From an uncultured Prevotellaceae bacterium (GTDB lineage Bacteria > Bacteroidota > Bacteroidia > Bacteroidales > Bacteroidaceae): a DNA stretch of 64,000 nt. Positions 45,730 to 56,019 of this stretch are shown here, in pieces. The DNA lies in contig CAMHNI010000007.1 in assembly GCA_946186505.1 (NCBI GenBank), positions 61,608 to 125,607 of the forward strand. Reading direction: 5' to 3'. The translations under genes and the position numbers were made by a program. How positions within the stretch are numbered: the stretch's first letter is position 1; every line of letters starts with the position of its first letter. The notes below the pieces were generated by a model that made no database searches, was not told the DNA's origin, and saw only the letters and a list, made by a program, of their open reading frames with translations.

Positions 45730-48254
45730 TTGAACAGCAACTCCTCTTTGTCCGGTGTCTTTGTAATGTGGATGACGGCACCGGGTTCTAAGTCGCCGTT
45801 GACGATGCGCTCGCTGATGCCGTCCTCGATATAGGTCTGGATGGCACGCTTCAGAGGACGGGCACCGAACTGCACATCGTAGCCCTTGGTAGCGACAAAC
45901 TCCTTGGCCTCGTCAGACAGTTCAATGGTATAGCCCAAATCACCGATGCGTTTGAACAGTCCTTGCAACTCAATGTCGATGATGCGCTTGATGGCGTTGA
46001 GGTCCAGCTGGTCGAAGGTGATAATCTCGTCGAGTCGATTCAGGAACTCGGGCGAGAACTGCTTCGAGAGTGCCTTCTGTACGATGCTGCGGGCGTGTTC
46101 CTTGTCCTTCTCGTCCATAGCCAGTCCCATGCCCCCTGCATTGAAGCCGATGCCACGCCCGAAGTCCTTCAACTGGCGTGTGCCGGCATTGGAGGTCATG
46201 ATAATGACTGTATTGCGGAAGTCAACAAAGCGGCCATTGCCATCGGTCAGCCGTCCCTCGTCAAGCACTTGTAGCAACAGGTTGAAAACGTTGGGATGAG
46301 CCTTTTCAATCTCGTCGAGCAGCACGATGGAATAGGGGTGACGGCGCACACGCTCAGTGAGCTGTCCACCCTCCTCATAGCCCACGTAGCCCGGAGGTGC
46401 TCCGATGAGTCGGCTGGTGTTGAACGACTCGGTATATTCGCTCATATCGACGCGGATCAGCGCATCGGCGGAACCAAACATGAACTCTGCCAGTTTCTTG
46501 GCCAGATAAGTTTTGCCGACACCTGTGGGGCCGAGGAACATAAATGCGCCGATAGGGTGGTTGGGATCTTTCAGTCCTACACGGTTGCGCTGTATGGCCC
46601 GCACCATCTTGTCGATGGCCTTGTCCTGAGCAATGACGGCATTCTTAAGCTCCGTCGCCATACCTTTGAGCCGTATGCCCTCTTGTTCGGCCATGCGTTG
46701 TACGGGAACGCCTGTCATCAGTGACACAATCTCGGCAACTTCCTTTTCGGTAACGATCTGCCGGTCTTCATCATCACCACTTTGCCACTTCTTGTTCAGT
46801 TCGGCCAACTCCTTCTCAAGAATGGTCTGTCGGTCGCGGTAGCCGGCGGCAAGCTCGTAGTTCTGGTTTTTCACAGCCAGTTGCTTGCGGTCTTTCACCA
46901 TGGCTATCTCCTGCTCTTTCTCCGTAATCTCGGGAGGTATCTGGGCATTACCAAGGTGAACGCGCGAGCCTACCTCGTCCATGGCATCAATGGCCTTATC
47001 GGGCATGAAGCGGTCATTGACATAGCGTTCTGTCAATTTGACACATGCCGCCAATGCACCATCGGTATAGCTGACATGATGGTGGAATTCATATCGGTCC
47101 TTGATATTATGCAGTATCTGCAGGGTCTCCTCGGCAGTGGTTGGCTCTACCTGGACTTTCTGGAAGCGCCGTTCCAAGGCACCGTCTTTCTCGATGGAGT
47201 TGCGGTATTCGTCAAGTGTGGTTGCACCGATACACTGCACCGTGCCGCGTGCCAGTGCCGGTTTCATGATGTTGGCAGCATCCATGGAACCAGGCGTTGA
47301 GCCTGCGCCAATGATGGTGTGTATTTCATCAATAAATACAATAATATCAGGATTTTGCTCCAGTTCCTTCATTAACTGCTTGAGCCTTTCCTCAAACTGT
47401 CCGCGGTACTTTGTGCCTGCCACGATGGAAGTCATGTCGAGTGTATAGATCTTCTTTCCGAAAAGCATTGGAGAGGTATGGTGCTGTGCAATCTGCTGTG
47501 CCAGTCCTTCAACAATGGCACTCTTGCCGACGCCAGGTTCTCCTATCAGTATCGGGTTGTTCTTCTTGCGGCGGCCCAGTATCTCGATCACACGCTGTAT
47601 CTCGCGTTCCCGTCCTACGCACGGATCGAGTTTACCCTCAGCAGCAGCCTGTGTCAGGTCAGTGCCAAAGTTGTCGAGCACAGGTGTCTTCGACTCTTTC
47701 TTCTTTTGGGCGGTCGTGGTACCGGCATCTTTCCTCTCTGCCCTTTTCTCTCCTCTTTCTTCGTATTCTTCCTCCTCTTCGTCGGGAAGTCCTATACCGT
47801 CGTTGATGCCCTTCTGTTGGGGGGCATGCAGCATAGCGAGAACGTCATCGTAGTTCATATTGTTTGATTCTAATACCTCTTTGGCACCATTCTGCACTTG
47901 GTCGTGCAGGATAGCCAGCAGCAGGTGTTGTTCGTTTACCTTGTCTAATCTCTGGATACGTGCCTCAAGCACAGCGAGTTTCAGGATGTTGCTCGCTTTC
48001 TCGTTTAATACGAGATCGTCTGGTTGAATTGGCAGTTGCAGGTCATCCTCCCTCACCTTCTGCTCCAAGTCCGTTTTTATGGACTGAAGGTTGATGTTCA
48101 GACTATGGAATATATTCATAACAATTCCATCCTTCAACCGCAACAGCCCAAGCAGCAGATGCTCGGGACCTACAGAGCGGCTGGCAAGCCGTGCGGCCTC
48201 TTCGCGTGAGAAAGCCAGTATTTCAGACACCCTGGGTGAAAATTGACTTGTCAT
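45726..48254 (-). CDS. clpC: ATP-dependent Clp protease ATP-binding subunit
   Basis: Clp N domain, two AAA+ modules '[16 protein letters not shown]', '[20 protein letters not shown]', '[15 protein letters not shown]'. Confidence 0.95.
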   Translation of the reverse strand: MTSQFSPRVSEILAFSREEAARLASRSVGPEHLLLGLLRLKDGIVMNIFHSLNINLQSIKTDLEQKVREDDLQLPIQPDDLVLNEKASNILKLAVLEARIQRLDKVNEQHLLLAILHDQVQNGAKEVLESNNMNYDDVLAMLHAPQQKGINDGIGLPDEEEEEYEERGEKRAERKDAGTTTAQKKKESKTPVLDNFGTDLTQAAAEGKLDPCVGREREIQRVIEILGRRKKNNPILIGEPGVGKSAIVEGLAQQIAQHHTSPMLFGKKIYTLDMTSIVAGTKYRGQFEERLKQLMKELEQNPDIIVFIDEIHTIIGAGSTPGSMDAANIMKPALARGTVQCIGATTLDEYRNSIEKDGALERRFQKVQVEPTTAEETLQILHNIKDRYEFHHHVSYTDGALAACVKLTERYVNDRFMPDKAIDAMDEVGSRVHLGNAQIPPEITEKEQEIAMVKDRKQLAVKNQNYELAAGYRDRQTILEKELAELNKKWQSGDDEDRQIVTEKEVAEIVSLMTGVPVQRMAEQEGIRLKGMATELKNAVIAQDKAIDKMVRAIQRNRVGLKDPNHPIGAFMFLGPTGVGKTYLAKKLAEFMFGSADALIRVDMSEYTESFNTSRLIGAPPGYVGYEEGGQLTERVRRHPYSIVLLDEIEKAHPNVFNLLLQVLDEGRLTDGNGRFVDFRNTVIIMTSNAGTRQLKDFGRGIGFNAGGMGLAMDEKDKEHARSIVQKALSKQFSPEFLNRLDEIITFDQLDLNAIKRIIDIELQGLFKRIGDLGYTIELSDEAKEFVATKGYDVQFGARPLKRAIQTYIEDGISERIVNGDLEPGAVIHITKTPDKEELLFN

Positions 48255-48380
48255 TCTTTTGTCTTTGTCTTACTTCTATTTTATTAACGCTAACCAAATA
48301 CCTTTATTGCAAACACCGTGCCAAAATCAGCCGAAATGTTAAAAGTGGGCTGAAAACTTGCGTATGTACAAAAAAAGGTG

Positions 48381-48388
48381 TAATTTTG
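48381..48388 (+). promoter_or_regulatory. -7 box TAATTTTG upstream of glmS
   Basis: Matches TAnnTTTG, upstream of the ATG at 48429. Confidence 0.65.
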
Positions 48389-48428
48389 CAGCCGTTTAAC
48401 AACACAGACACAAAAGAGGACGTTTTTT

Positions 48429-50273
48429 ATGTGTGGAATAGTAGGATACATTGGCACAAAAGAGGCCTTTCCCGTCTTGATAAAAGGTTTGCGACGACTG
48501 GAGTACCGAGGTTATGACTCTGCAGGCGTGGCACTGATAAACGGCGAAGGTGAGTTGAACGTCTATAAAGCGAAGGGCAAGGTTGATAATCTATGTGAGT
48601 ACTGTGCTGACAAGAATGTCGGCGGTACCGTCGGCATTGCCCATACACGCTGGGCGACGCATGGCGAGCCTTCAAGCCGTAACGCCCACCCGCACTATTC
48701 GGAGTCACGAAATCTGGCTATCATTCATAACGGTATTATTGAGAACTACGCCGAGCTGAAGCAGAAACTTCAGGAGAAGGGCGTGAAGTTTGTGAGCGAC
48801 ACCGATACTGAGGTGCTGGTGCAGTTGATAGAGTATATCAAGGAGCACAAGCAGCTGGATCTGCTGACAGCCATACAGGCGGCACTCAGTCAGGTGATAG
48901 GAGCTTATGCCATTGCCGTGCTTGACCGCCGCGATCCTGAGCAGATTATCGCTGCCCGCAAACAGAGTCCGTTGGTGGTAGGCATCGGTGATGATGAGTT
49001 CTTCCTTGCCAGTGACGCCAGTCCTATCGTGGAATATACTGACAAGGTCGTTTATTTGGAGGATGGCAACATTGCTGTCATTCGTCGCGGTCAGGAGCTG
49101 CGTGTTGTCAGTATATTGAACGAGCAGCAGGAACTGCATGTGAAGACAGTAGATATTAATCTTGGTCAGATAGAAAAGGGCGGTTTCCCCCATTTTATGC
49201 TGAAGGAGATTTTCGAGCAGCCGGAGTGCCTGACCAACTGCATGAGGGGTAGGGTGAATGTTGAAGCGGACCATGTGACACTTTCAGCATTGATAGACTA
49301 TCGCCGTCAGTTGCTTTCTGCCAAACGTATGGTCATCGTCGCTTGTGGTACCAGTTGGCATGCCGGACTGATAGGCAAGCAGATCATCGAGTCGCTTTGC
49401 CGCATACCCGTTGAAGTGGAGTATGCCTCGGAGTTCCGCTACCGCAATCCTGTCATCAGCAAGGACGATGTCGTGGTGGCTATCTCACAGAGTGGTGAGA
49501 CGGCTGACACGCTGGCCGCCGTGCAACTGGCCAAGGATAAGGGTGCCTTCATCTACGGCATCTGCAACGCCATCGGAAGCAGTATTCCCCGTGCTACCGA
49601 TACGGGTACCTATATTCACGTAGGTCCTGAGATTGGCGTAGCCTCGACGAAGGCCTTTACGGGCCAGGTGACGGTGCTGACGATGATAGCGCTGGCCATG
49701 GGCGAGGCAAAGGGGACTATTGACCGGCAGGAGTACCTCCAGATTGTCAAGGGGCTGAGTGAGATTCCCGACAAGATACGTGAGGTGCTGCAGACGAATG
49801 ACCGTGTGGCTGACCTCGCGCGTACCTTTACTTACGCGCATAACTTCCTGTACTTAGGGCGCGGCTATTCGTACCCTGTGGCACTGGAAGGTGCGCTGAA
49901 GCTGAAAGAAATTTCATATATACATGCCGAGGGCTATCCTGCAGCCGAGATGAAGCACGGGCCGATTGCCTTGATTGACTCCGACATGCCTGTTGTGGTC
50001 ATCGCCACGCATAATGCGATGTACGAGAAGGTGCTGTCGAACATACAGGAGATCAAGGCACGGCAGGGTAGGGTGATAGCCCTTGTCAGCAAGGGTGACG
50101 ACACCATCGCAAAGATTGCCGACGAGGTGATAGAGTTGCCAGACGTTCTGGAGTGTCTCGAACCGTTAGTGGCCACGATACCCCTTCAGCTGTTGGCCTA
50201 CCACGTTGCCGTTTGCAAAGGTAAGAACGTTGACCAGCCAAGGAATTTGGCCAAGTCGGTGACCGTTGAATAA
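48429..50273 (+). CDS. glmS: Glutamine--fructose-6-phosphate aminotransferase (isomerizing)
   Basis: 'MCGIVGYIGTKEAFPVLIKGLRRLEYRGYDSAGVAL', SIS domains, C-terminal 'NLAKSVTVE'. Confidence 0.96.
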   Translation: MCGIVGYIGTKEAFPVLIKGLRRLEYRGYDSAGVALINGEGELNVYKAKGKVDNLCEYCADKNVGGTVGIAHTRWATHGEPSSRNAHPHYSESRNLAIIHNGIIENYAELKQKLQEKGVKFVSDTDTEVLVQLIEYIKEHKQLDLLTAIQAALSQVIGAYAIAVLDRRDPEQIIAARKQSPLVVGIGDDEFFLASDASPIVEYTDKVVYLEDGNIAVIRRGQELRVVSILNEQQELHVKTVDINLGQIEKGGFPHFMLKEIFEQPECLTNCMRGRVNVEADHVTLSALIDYRRQLLSAKRMVIVACGTSWHAGLIGKQIIESLCRIPVEVEYASEFRYRNPVISKDDVVVAISQSGETADTLAAVQLAKDKGAFIYGICNAIGSSIPRATDTGTYIHVGPEIGVASTKAFTGQVTVLTMIALAMGEAKGTIDRQEYLQIVKGLSEIPDKIREVLQTNDRVADLARTFTYAHNFLYLGRGYSYPVALEGALKLKEISYIHAEGYPAAEMKHGPIALIDSDMPVVVIATHNAMYEKVLSNIQEIKARQGRVIALVSKGDDTIAKIADEVIELPDVLECLEPLVATIPLQLLAYHVAVCKGKNVDQPRNLAKSVTVE

Positions 50274-50280
50274 CAATAAG

Positions 50281-50313
50281 GGCGATTCGTCAGTTAGACG
50301 TTTCGCCTTTTTT
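50281..50313 (+). terminator. glmS terminator
   Basis: ggcga tt cgtc agttag acg ttt tcgcc-type hairpin followed by TTTTTT. Confidence 0.75.
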
Positions 50314-50330
50314 ATAAATAGATAGACGAA

Positions 50331-51413
50331 ATGAGAGATGTAACACTTGTCCTGCAGGACGGGACAACATTCAAGGGAAAGAGCTTCGGGTATGAAAAGC
50401 CCGTGGCCGGAGAAGTGGTCTTTAACACGGCGATGATGGGCTACCCCGAATCGCTGACCGACCCCAGCTATGCCGGACAGCTGATGACGCTGACCTATCC
50501 GCTGGTGGGCAACTACGGTGTGCCGCCGTTTACAATGGAAGAGAACGGCCTGCCTACGTTCATGGAGAGCGACCGCATCTATGCCGAGGCCCTGATTGTG
50601 AGCGACTACTCAGAGGAGTACTCCCACTGGAACGCCAAGGAGAGTCTCAGCGACTGGCTGAAACGGGAAAAGGTGCCAGGCGTGACGGGCATTGACACCC
50701 GCCAGCTGACGAAGGTGCTGCGCGAACATGGCGTGATGATGGGAAAACTGGTGTTTGAAGGTAATGAGGCCAATGAGACCAATGGGACTCAGGAAAACTA
50801 CGGCGCCGTGAACTGGGTGGAGCGCGTTTCGTGCAAGGATATCATTCGCTATAACGAGGGTGCCGGTAGGAAGGTGGTACTGGTTGACTGCGGCGTGAAG
50901 GCCAACATCATCCGCTGTCTGATTAAACGCGGAGTTGAGGTGATTCGTGTTCCCTGGAACTACGACTACACGGCGATGGCGTTCGACGGCCTGTTCCTTG
51001 CTAATGGTCCCGGCGATCCTGATATGTGCGTTGATGCCGTTGAGGTGCTGAAGAAGCAGATGTCGCAATCGAGAAAGCCCATCTGCGGTATCTGCATGGG
51101 TAACCAGCTGTTGGCAAAGGCCGGAGGTGCCACTATCTATAAATTGAAGTACGGTCACCGCTCACACAACCAGCCTGTGCGCGAGGTAGGAACGAACCGT
51201 TGCTACGTGACTTCTCAGAATCACGGCTATGCGGTGGATGCTGCCACGCTGGGCAACGACTGGCGCGAGTTGTTCGTGAACATGAACGACGGTTCGAACG
51301 AGGGCATCCGTCACCTGACGAATCCCTGGTTCTCCTCGCAGTTCCATCCTGAAGCCTGCTCTGGCCCTGTGGATACTGAATTCATGTTCGATCGTTTCAT
51401 AGAAACGCTCTGA
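50331..51413 (+). CDS. carA: Carbamoyl-phosphate synthase small subunit
   Basis: 'LVLQDGTTFKGKSFGYEKPVAGEVVFNTAMMGYPESLTDPSYAGQ', 'GICMGNQLLAKAGGATIYKLKYGHR', 'QFHPEACSGPVDTEFMF'. Confidence 0.95.
   Translation: MRDVTLVLQDGTTFKGKSFGYEKPVAGEVVFNTAMMGYPESLTDPSYAGQLMTLTYPLVGNYGVPPFTMEENGLPTFMESDRIYAEALIVSDYSEEYSHWNAKESLSDWLKREKVPGVTGIDTRQLTKVLREHGVMMGKLVFEGNEANETNGTQENYGAVNWVERVSCKDIIRYNEGAGRKVVLVDCGVKANIIRCLIKRGVEVIRVPWNYDYTAMAFDGLFLANGPGDPDMCVDAVEVLKKQMSQSRKPICGICMGNQLLAKAGGATIYKLKYGHRSHNQPVREVGTNRCYVTSQNHGYAVDAATLGNDWRELFVNMNDGSNEGIRHLTNPWFSSQFHPEACSGPVDTEFMFDRFIETL
50763..50789 (+). repeat. 9-bp tandem minisatellite (AATGRGRCC-like) x3 inside carA
   Basis: AATGAGGCC AATGAGACC AATGGGACT, translated N-E-A/N-E-T/N-G-T. 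Confidence 0.8.
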
Positions 51414-51415
51414 CA

Positions 51416-51443
51416 ATTGAAAATGGATAATAGATAATTGAAG
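51416..51443. repeat. AT-rich imperfect repeat in carA-carB spacer
   Basis: caattgaaaatggataatagataattgaagatg; repeated GATAATnGA and CAATTG/ataattg sub-units. Confidence 0.5.
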
Positions 51444-54400
51444 ATGAAAGATCAGAATATAAAGAAAGTCCTGTTACTTGGTTCAGGCGCATTGAAGATA
51501 GGCGAGGCCGGAGAGTTCGACTATAGTGGTTCGCAGGCGTTAAAGGCATTGCGCGAGGAGGGCATCAAGACGGTGCTCATCAATCCCAATATTGCCACAG
51601 TGCAGACCTCGGAGGGTGTGGCAGATGAGATATACTTCCTGCCTGTGCAGCCTTATTTCGTGGAGAAAGTCATTGAGAAGGAGCGTCCTGACGGCATTCT
51701 GCTGGCCTTCGGTGGTCAGACGGCGCTGAACTGTGGTGTAGAGCTGTACCAGAGCGGCGTACTGGAGAAGTACAATGTGAAGGTGTTAGGTACGCCTGTG
51801 CAGGCCATTATGGATACGGAAGACCGCGAGTTGTTTGTGAAGAAGCTCGACGAGATAGGCGTGAAGACCATCAAGAGCCAGGCTTGCGACAACATTGAGG
51901 ACGCCCGCAAGGCAGCTGCCGAGCTGGGCTATCCCGTCATCCTGCGTGCCGCCTACGCCCTTGGCGGCTTGGGCTCCGGCTTCTGTGACAACGAGGACGA
52001 ACTGAACAAACTGGCAGAGAAGGCCTTCTCGTTCTCGCCGCAGGTGCTGGTGGAGAAGTCGTTGAAGGGCTGGAAGGAGATAGAGTACGAGGTGGTGCGC
52101 GACCGCTACGACAACTGCATCACCGTTTGTAACATGGAGAACTTCGACCCCCTGGGCATCCATACCGGCGAGTCTATCGTCATTGCTCCCTCACAGACGC
52201 TGACCAACTCGGAATACCACAAACTGCGCGCGCTGGCCATCAAGATTATCCGTCATATCGGCATCGTCGGCGAGTGTAACGTGCAGTATGCCTTTGACCC
52301 GCAGTCGGAGGACTATCGCGTCATTGAGGTTAACGCCCGCTTGAGCCGTTCGTCGGCACTTGCCTCTAAGGCTACGGGCTATCCCTTGGCTTTCGTGGCT
52401 GCCAAGCTGGGCATGGGCTACGGTCTGTTTGAGCTGAAGAACTCGGTAACAAAGACCACTTCGGCCTTCTTCGAGCCGGCCTTGGACTATGTGGTGTGCA
52501 AGATTCCGCGCTGGGATCTGTCGAAGTTCCACGGCGTTGACAAGGAACTTGGCTCCTCGATGAAGTCTGTAGGCGAAGTGATGGCCATTGGCCGGAATTT
52601 CGAGGAAGCCCTGCAGAAGGGCCTGCGCATGATTGGTCAGGGCATGCACGGTTTCGTGGAGAACAAGGAACTGAAGATTCCCGATATCGACGCAGCCCTG
52701 CGTGAGCCTACGGATAAGCGCGTGTTTGTCATTTCGAAGGCCATGCACCTGCCGGAGTACACCATCGACCGCATCCATGAGCTGACAAAGATTGACAAAT
52801 GGTTCCTGCAGAAGCTGAAGCACATCATCGATATTGATGAGAAATTGAAGAAGAAGAATGTCAATACGTTGGAAGAGGAGTTGTTGCGCGAGGCTAAGGT
52901 CTATGGCTTTACAGACTTCCAGATTGCCCGTGCCGTAGGACTGGAACATGAGTTCGGCAATATGCACCAGGCGATGCTCGTGGTGCGCAACCGTCGTAAG
53001 CAGCTGGGCATCCTGCCTGTGGTGAAGCAGATTGACACGCTGGCCGCCGAGTACCCTGCTCAGACCAACTACCTCTACGTCACCTACTCAGGCGTGAAGG
53101 GCGACATCCAATTCGAGCATGACGGAAAGAGCATCATCGTGCTTGGTTCAGGTGCCTACCGCATCGGTTCCAGCGTGGAGTTCGACTGGTGCGGCGTGCA
53201 GGCCCTGAATACCATCCGCAAGGAAAGGCCACAGGTAGGAGCAGCAGCGGGAACGGGCTGGCGAAGCGTGATGATCAACTATAACCCTGAGACCGTGAGT
53301 ACCGACTACGATATGTGCGATCGCCTCTACTTTGACGAGCTGACCTTCGAGCGTGTGCTCGACATCATCGAGCTGGAACAGCCTCACGGTGTGATTGTCT
53401 CCACGGGCGGACAGATTCCCAACAATCTGGCTATGTACTTGGACGAGCAGCATGTGCCCATCCTCGGCACACAGGCCATCGACATCGACGGTGCCGAAGA
53501 CCGTGCCAAGTTCTCGCAGATGCTCAACGAGCTGGGTGTGAACCAGCCGGAGTGGAGCGCGCTGACCAGTATGGAGGACATCGACAAGTTTGTTGACCGC
53601 GTGGGCTTCCCCGTGCTCGTTCGTCCCTCATACGTCCTCAGCGGTGCTGCCATGAACGTCTGCTCCAACCGCGACGAGCTGGAGCGCTTCCTGCAGTTGG
53701 CCGCCAACGTGTCAGAAGACCATCCCGTGGTAGTTTCCAAGTTCATTGAGCATGCCAAGGAGATTGAGATGGACGCCGTGGCCAAGGACGGCGAGATACT
53801 GGCCTACGCTATCAGCGAGCATATTGAGTTTGCCGGCGTACACTCAGGCGACGCTACCATCCAGTTCCCGCCTCAAAAGCTCTACGTGGAGACTGTGCGC
53901 CGCATCAAGCGCATCTCGCGCCAGATAGCTAAGGCCCTGCACATCAACGGTCCGTTCAACATCCAGTATATGGCCCGCGACAACGATATCCTTGTCATCG
54001 AGTGCAACCTGCGTGCCAGCCGAAGCTTCCCCTTTGTGAGCAAGGTGCTGAAGCTGAATCTCATCGACCTGGCTACGAAGGTCATGCTGGGACTGCCGGT
54101 GGAGAAGCCGGGCAAGAACCTCTTCGACCTCGACTATGTGGGTATCAAGGCCTCGCAGTTCTCGTTCAACCGTCTGCAGAAGGCCGACCCCGTGCTGGGT
54201 GTCGATATGGCTTCTACTGGCGAGGTGGGCTGCATTGGCGACAATACCGATACTGCCCTGCTGAAGTCGATGCTTTCTGTGGGCCACCGCATACCGAAGA
54301 AGACGGTGCTGCTCTCTACCGGTGGTGCCAAGCAGAAGGCCGAGATGCTCGATGCTGCCCGCATGCTGGTGGAACACGGCTACGAACTCTATGCTACCGG

Positions 54401-54701
54401 CGGTACGTCGAAGTATCTGGCCGACAATGGCATCAGCAATACGCTGGTACACTGGCCGTCGGACGAAGGAAAGCCCCAGGCACTCGACCTGTTGCATGAA
54501 CACAAGATTGACATGGTGGTGAACATTCCGAAGGATCTGACCACTCACGAATTGACCAACGGTTATAAGATACGTCGTGCGGCTATCGACCTGAATGTGC
54601 CGCTGATTACCAACAGCCGTCTTGCCTCCGCTTTTATCCATGCTTTTTGCACCGTAGGTCTCGACGGGATAGGCATTAAGTCTTGGAGTGAGTACAAATA
54701 A
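51444..54701 (+). CDS. carB: Carbamoyl-phosphate synthase large subunit
   Basis: '[35 protein letters not shown]', duplicated ATP-grasp, C-terminal MGS-like '[20 protein letters not shown]'. Confidence 0.95.
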   Translation: [1085 protein letters not shown]

Positions 54702-54722
54702 TCTGCCAGAACAAAAAAAGTG

Positions 54723-54755
54723 GTGTAATAATTTGGTGAATCCAAATTATTACAC
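54723..54755 (+). terminator. Perfect 14-bp palindrome; carB terminator and/or operator abutting the kinase promoter
   Basis: GTGTAATAATTTGG-tgaat-CCAAATTATTACAC followed directly by TATTTTTG. Confidence 0.75.
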
Positions 54756-54763
54756 TATTTTTG
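54756..54763 (+). promoter_or_regulatory. -7 box TATTTTTG upstream of REC-histidine kinase
   Basis: Matches TAnnTTTG, upstream of the ATG at 54793. Confidence 0.6.
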
Positions 54764-54792
54764 CAAACCGTAACAATAACTGAGAATCAATC

Positions 54793-55935
54793 ATGGATGC
54801 AGGTAATGCCTTAGAATCACAGATTAACCGGAGTGATTACAAAATCTTAATCGTTGATGACGTTGTCAGCAATGTCTTGCTGCTTAAGATCTTGTTGACG
54901 AACGAGAAATTCCAGGTTTGTACCGCTAATTGTGGTAATATGTGTATTGAACAGGCTCGTACCGAGAAGCCCGACTTGATACTACTCGACGTGATGATGC
55001 CTGATATCAGTGGTTTTGACACTGCCGTCATCCTGAAAAAGGATCCTGAGCTGAAAGACATCCCCATCATATTCCTTACGGCTTTGAACAGCCCTGCCGA
55101 CTTGGTGAAAGGATTTCAGGTCGGAGCAAGTGACTTCCTCTCGAAGCCTTTTAATAAAGAGGAACTCATTGTGCGTGTGATGCACCAGATTACTTTCTTG
55201 GCTGCCAAGCGCTTGATTGAGAAACAGAACCGCGAACTGATGGCTACCATCAACAACCGCGACAAGATGTACAGTGTCATTGCCCATGATTTACGTTCGC
55301 CGATGGCCAGCATACGCATGGTGCTTAACCTTGTGGTGGCTTCCACCTCACCCGAACTTGTCGGACCTGAACTTTTTGAACTGCTTGACAAGGCCAATAA
55401 AGAGTCGGAGGAGGTCCATGACCTCCTGGACAATCTGCTGAAATGGACAAAGAGCCAGACGGGCCGCCTCAGCGTGGTACTGCAAGACCTTGACCTGAAC
55501 GATATTATCCCTGGTGTGGTGGATATTTTTGAAATGATTGCCGCCACAAAACAGATCAAGTTGTCCTATAACGGTTCTTCTATCATAGTCCGTGCTGACA
55601 ATGACATGTTGAAGACCATTGTTCGCAATTTCATGTCTAATGCCGTCAAGTTCTCTCCTGAGAATTCCACGATAGAGATTTCTGTAAGTCCGTTAGACTC
55701 TGACTTTGCCAAGATAAGTGTTCGCGATCATGGCGTCGGCATTGCCGCAGACCGTATCGGTTCTATTTTCCACAAAGGCGAAACCACTTACGGCACAGGG
55801 GGTGAGGAAGGCTCTGGCCTCGGTCTTCAGCTCTGTCAGGACTTTGCCCGCAAAATCGGCGGTGATGTTATGGTGGAGTCTGTTGAGGGCGAAGGTTCCA
55901 CGTTTAGCGTGATGGTGCCTTTGAAGAAGGATTAG
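54793..55935 (+). CDS. Response-regulator/histidine kinase fusion (REC-HisKA-HATPase)
   Basis: 'KILIVDDVVSNVLLLKILL', 'LILLDVMMPDISGFDTA', 'SVIAHDLRSPMASIRM', 'GEEGSGLGLQLCQDFARKIGGDVMVES'. Confidence 0.93.
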   Translation: MDAGNALESQINRSDYKILIVDDVVSNVLLLKILLTNEKFQVCTANCGNMCIEQARTEKPDLILLDVMMPDISGFDTAVILKKDPELKDIPIIFLTALNSPADLVKGFQVGASDFLSKPFNKEELIVRVMHQITFLAAKRLIEKQNRELMATINNRDKMYSVIAHDLRSPMASIRMVLNLVVASTSPELVGPELFELLDKANKESEEVHDLLDNLLKWTKSQTGRLSVVLQDLDLNDIIPGVVDIFEMIAATKQIKLSYNGSSIIVRADNDMLKTIVRNFMSNAVKFSPENSTIEISVSPLDSDFAKISVRDHGVGIAADRIGSIFHKGETTYGTGGEEGSGLGLQLCQDFARKIGGDVMVESVEGEGSTFSVMVPLKKD

Positions 55936-56019
55936 AAATGAAAAAACGTTAATTCGGTGACGTCAAATTAAACATTATTTAGTCTTAGGGGTCAAATTTG
56001 AAAACCATACATTGACTAA

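Noticed and set aside
47690-47790. Acidic/basic low-complexity linker in ClpC ([17 protein letters not shown])
   Set aside because: Linkers after the Clp N domain are normally variable and charged; DNA shows no clear repeat period.
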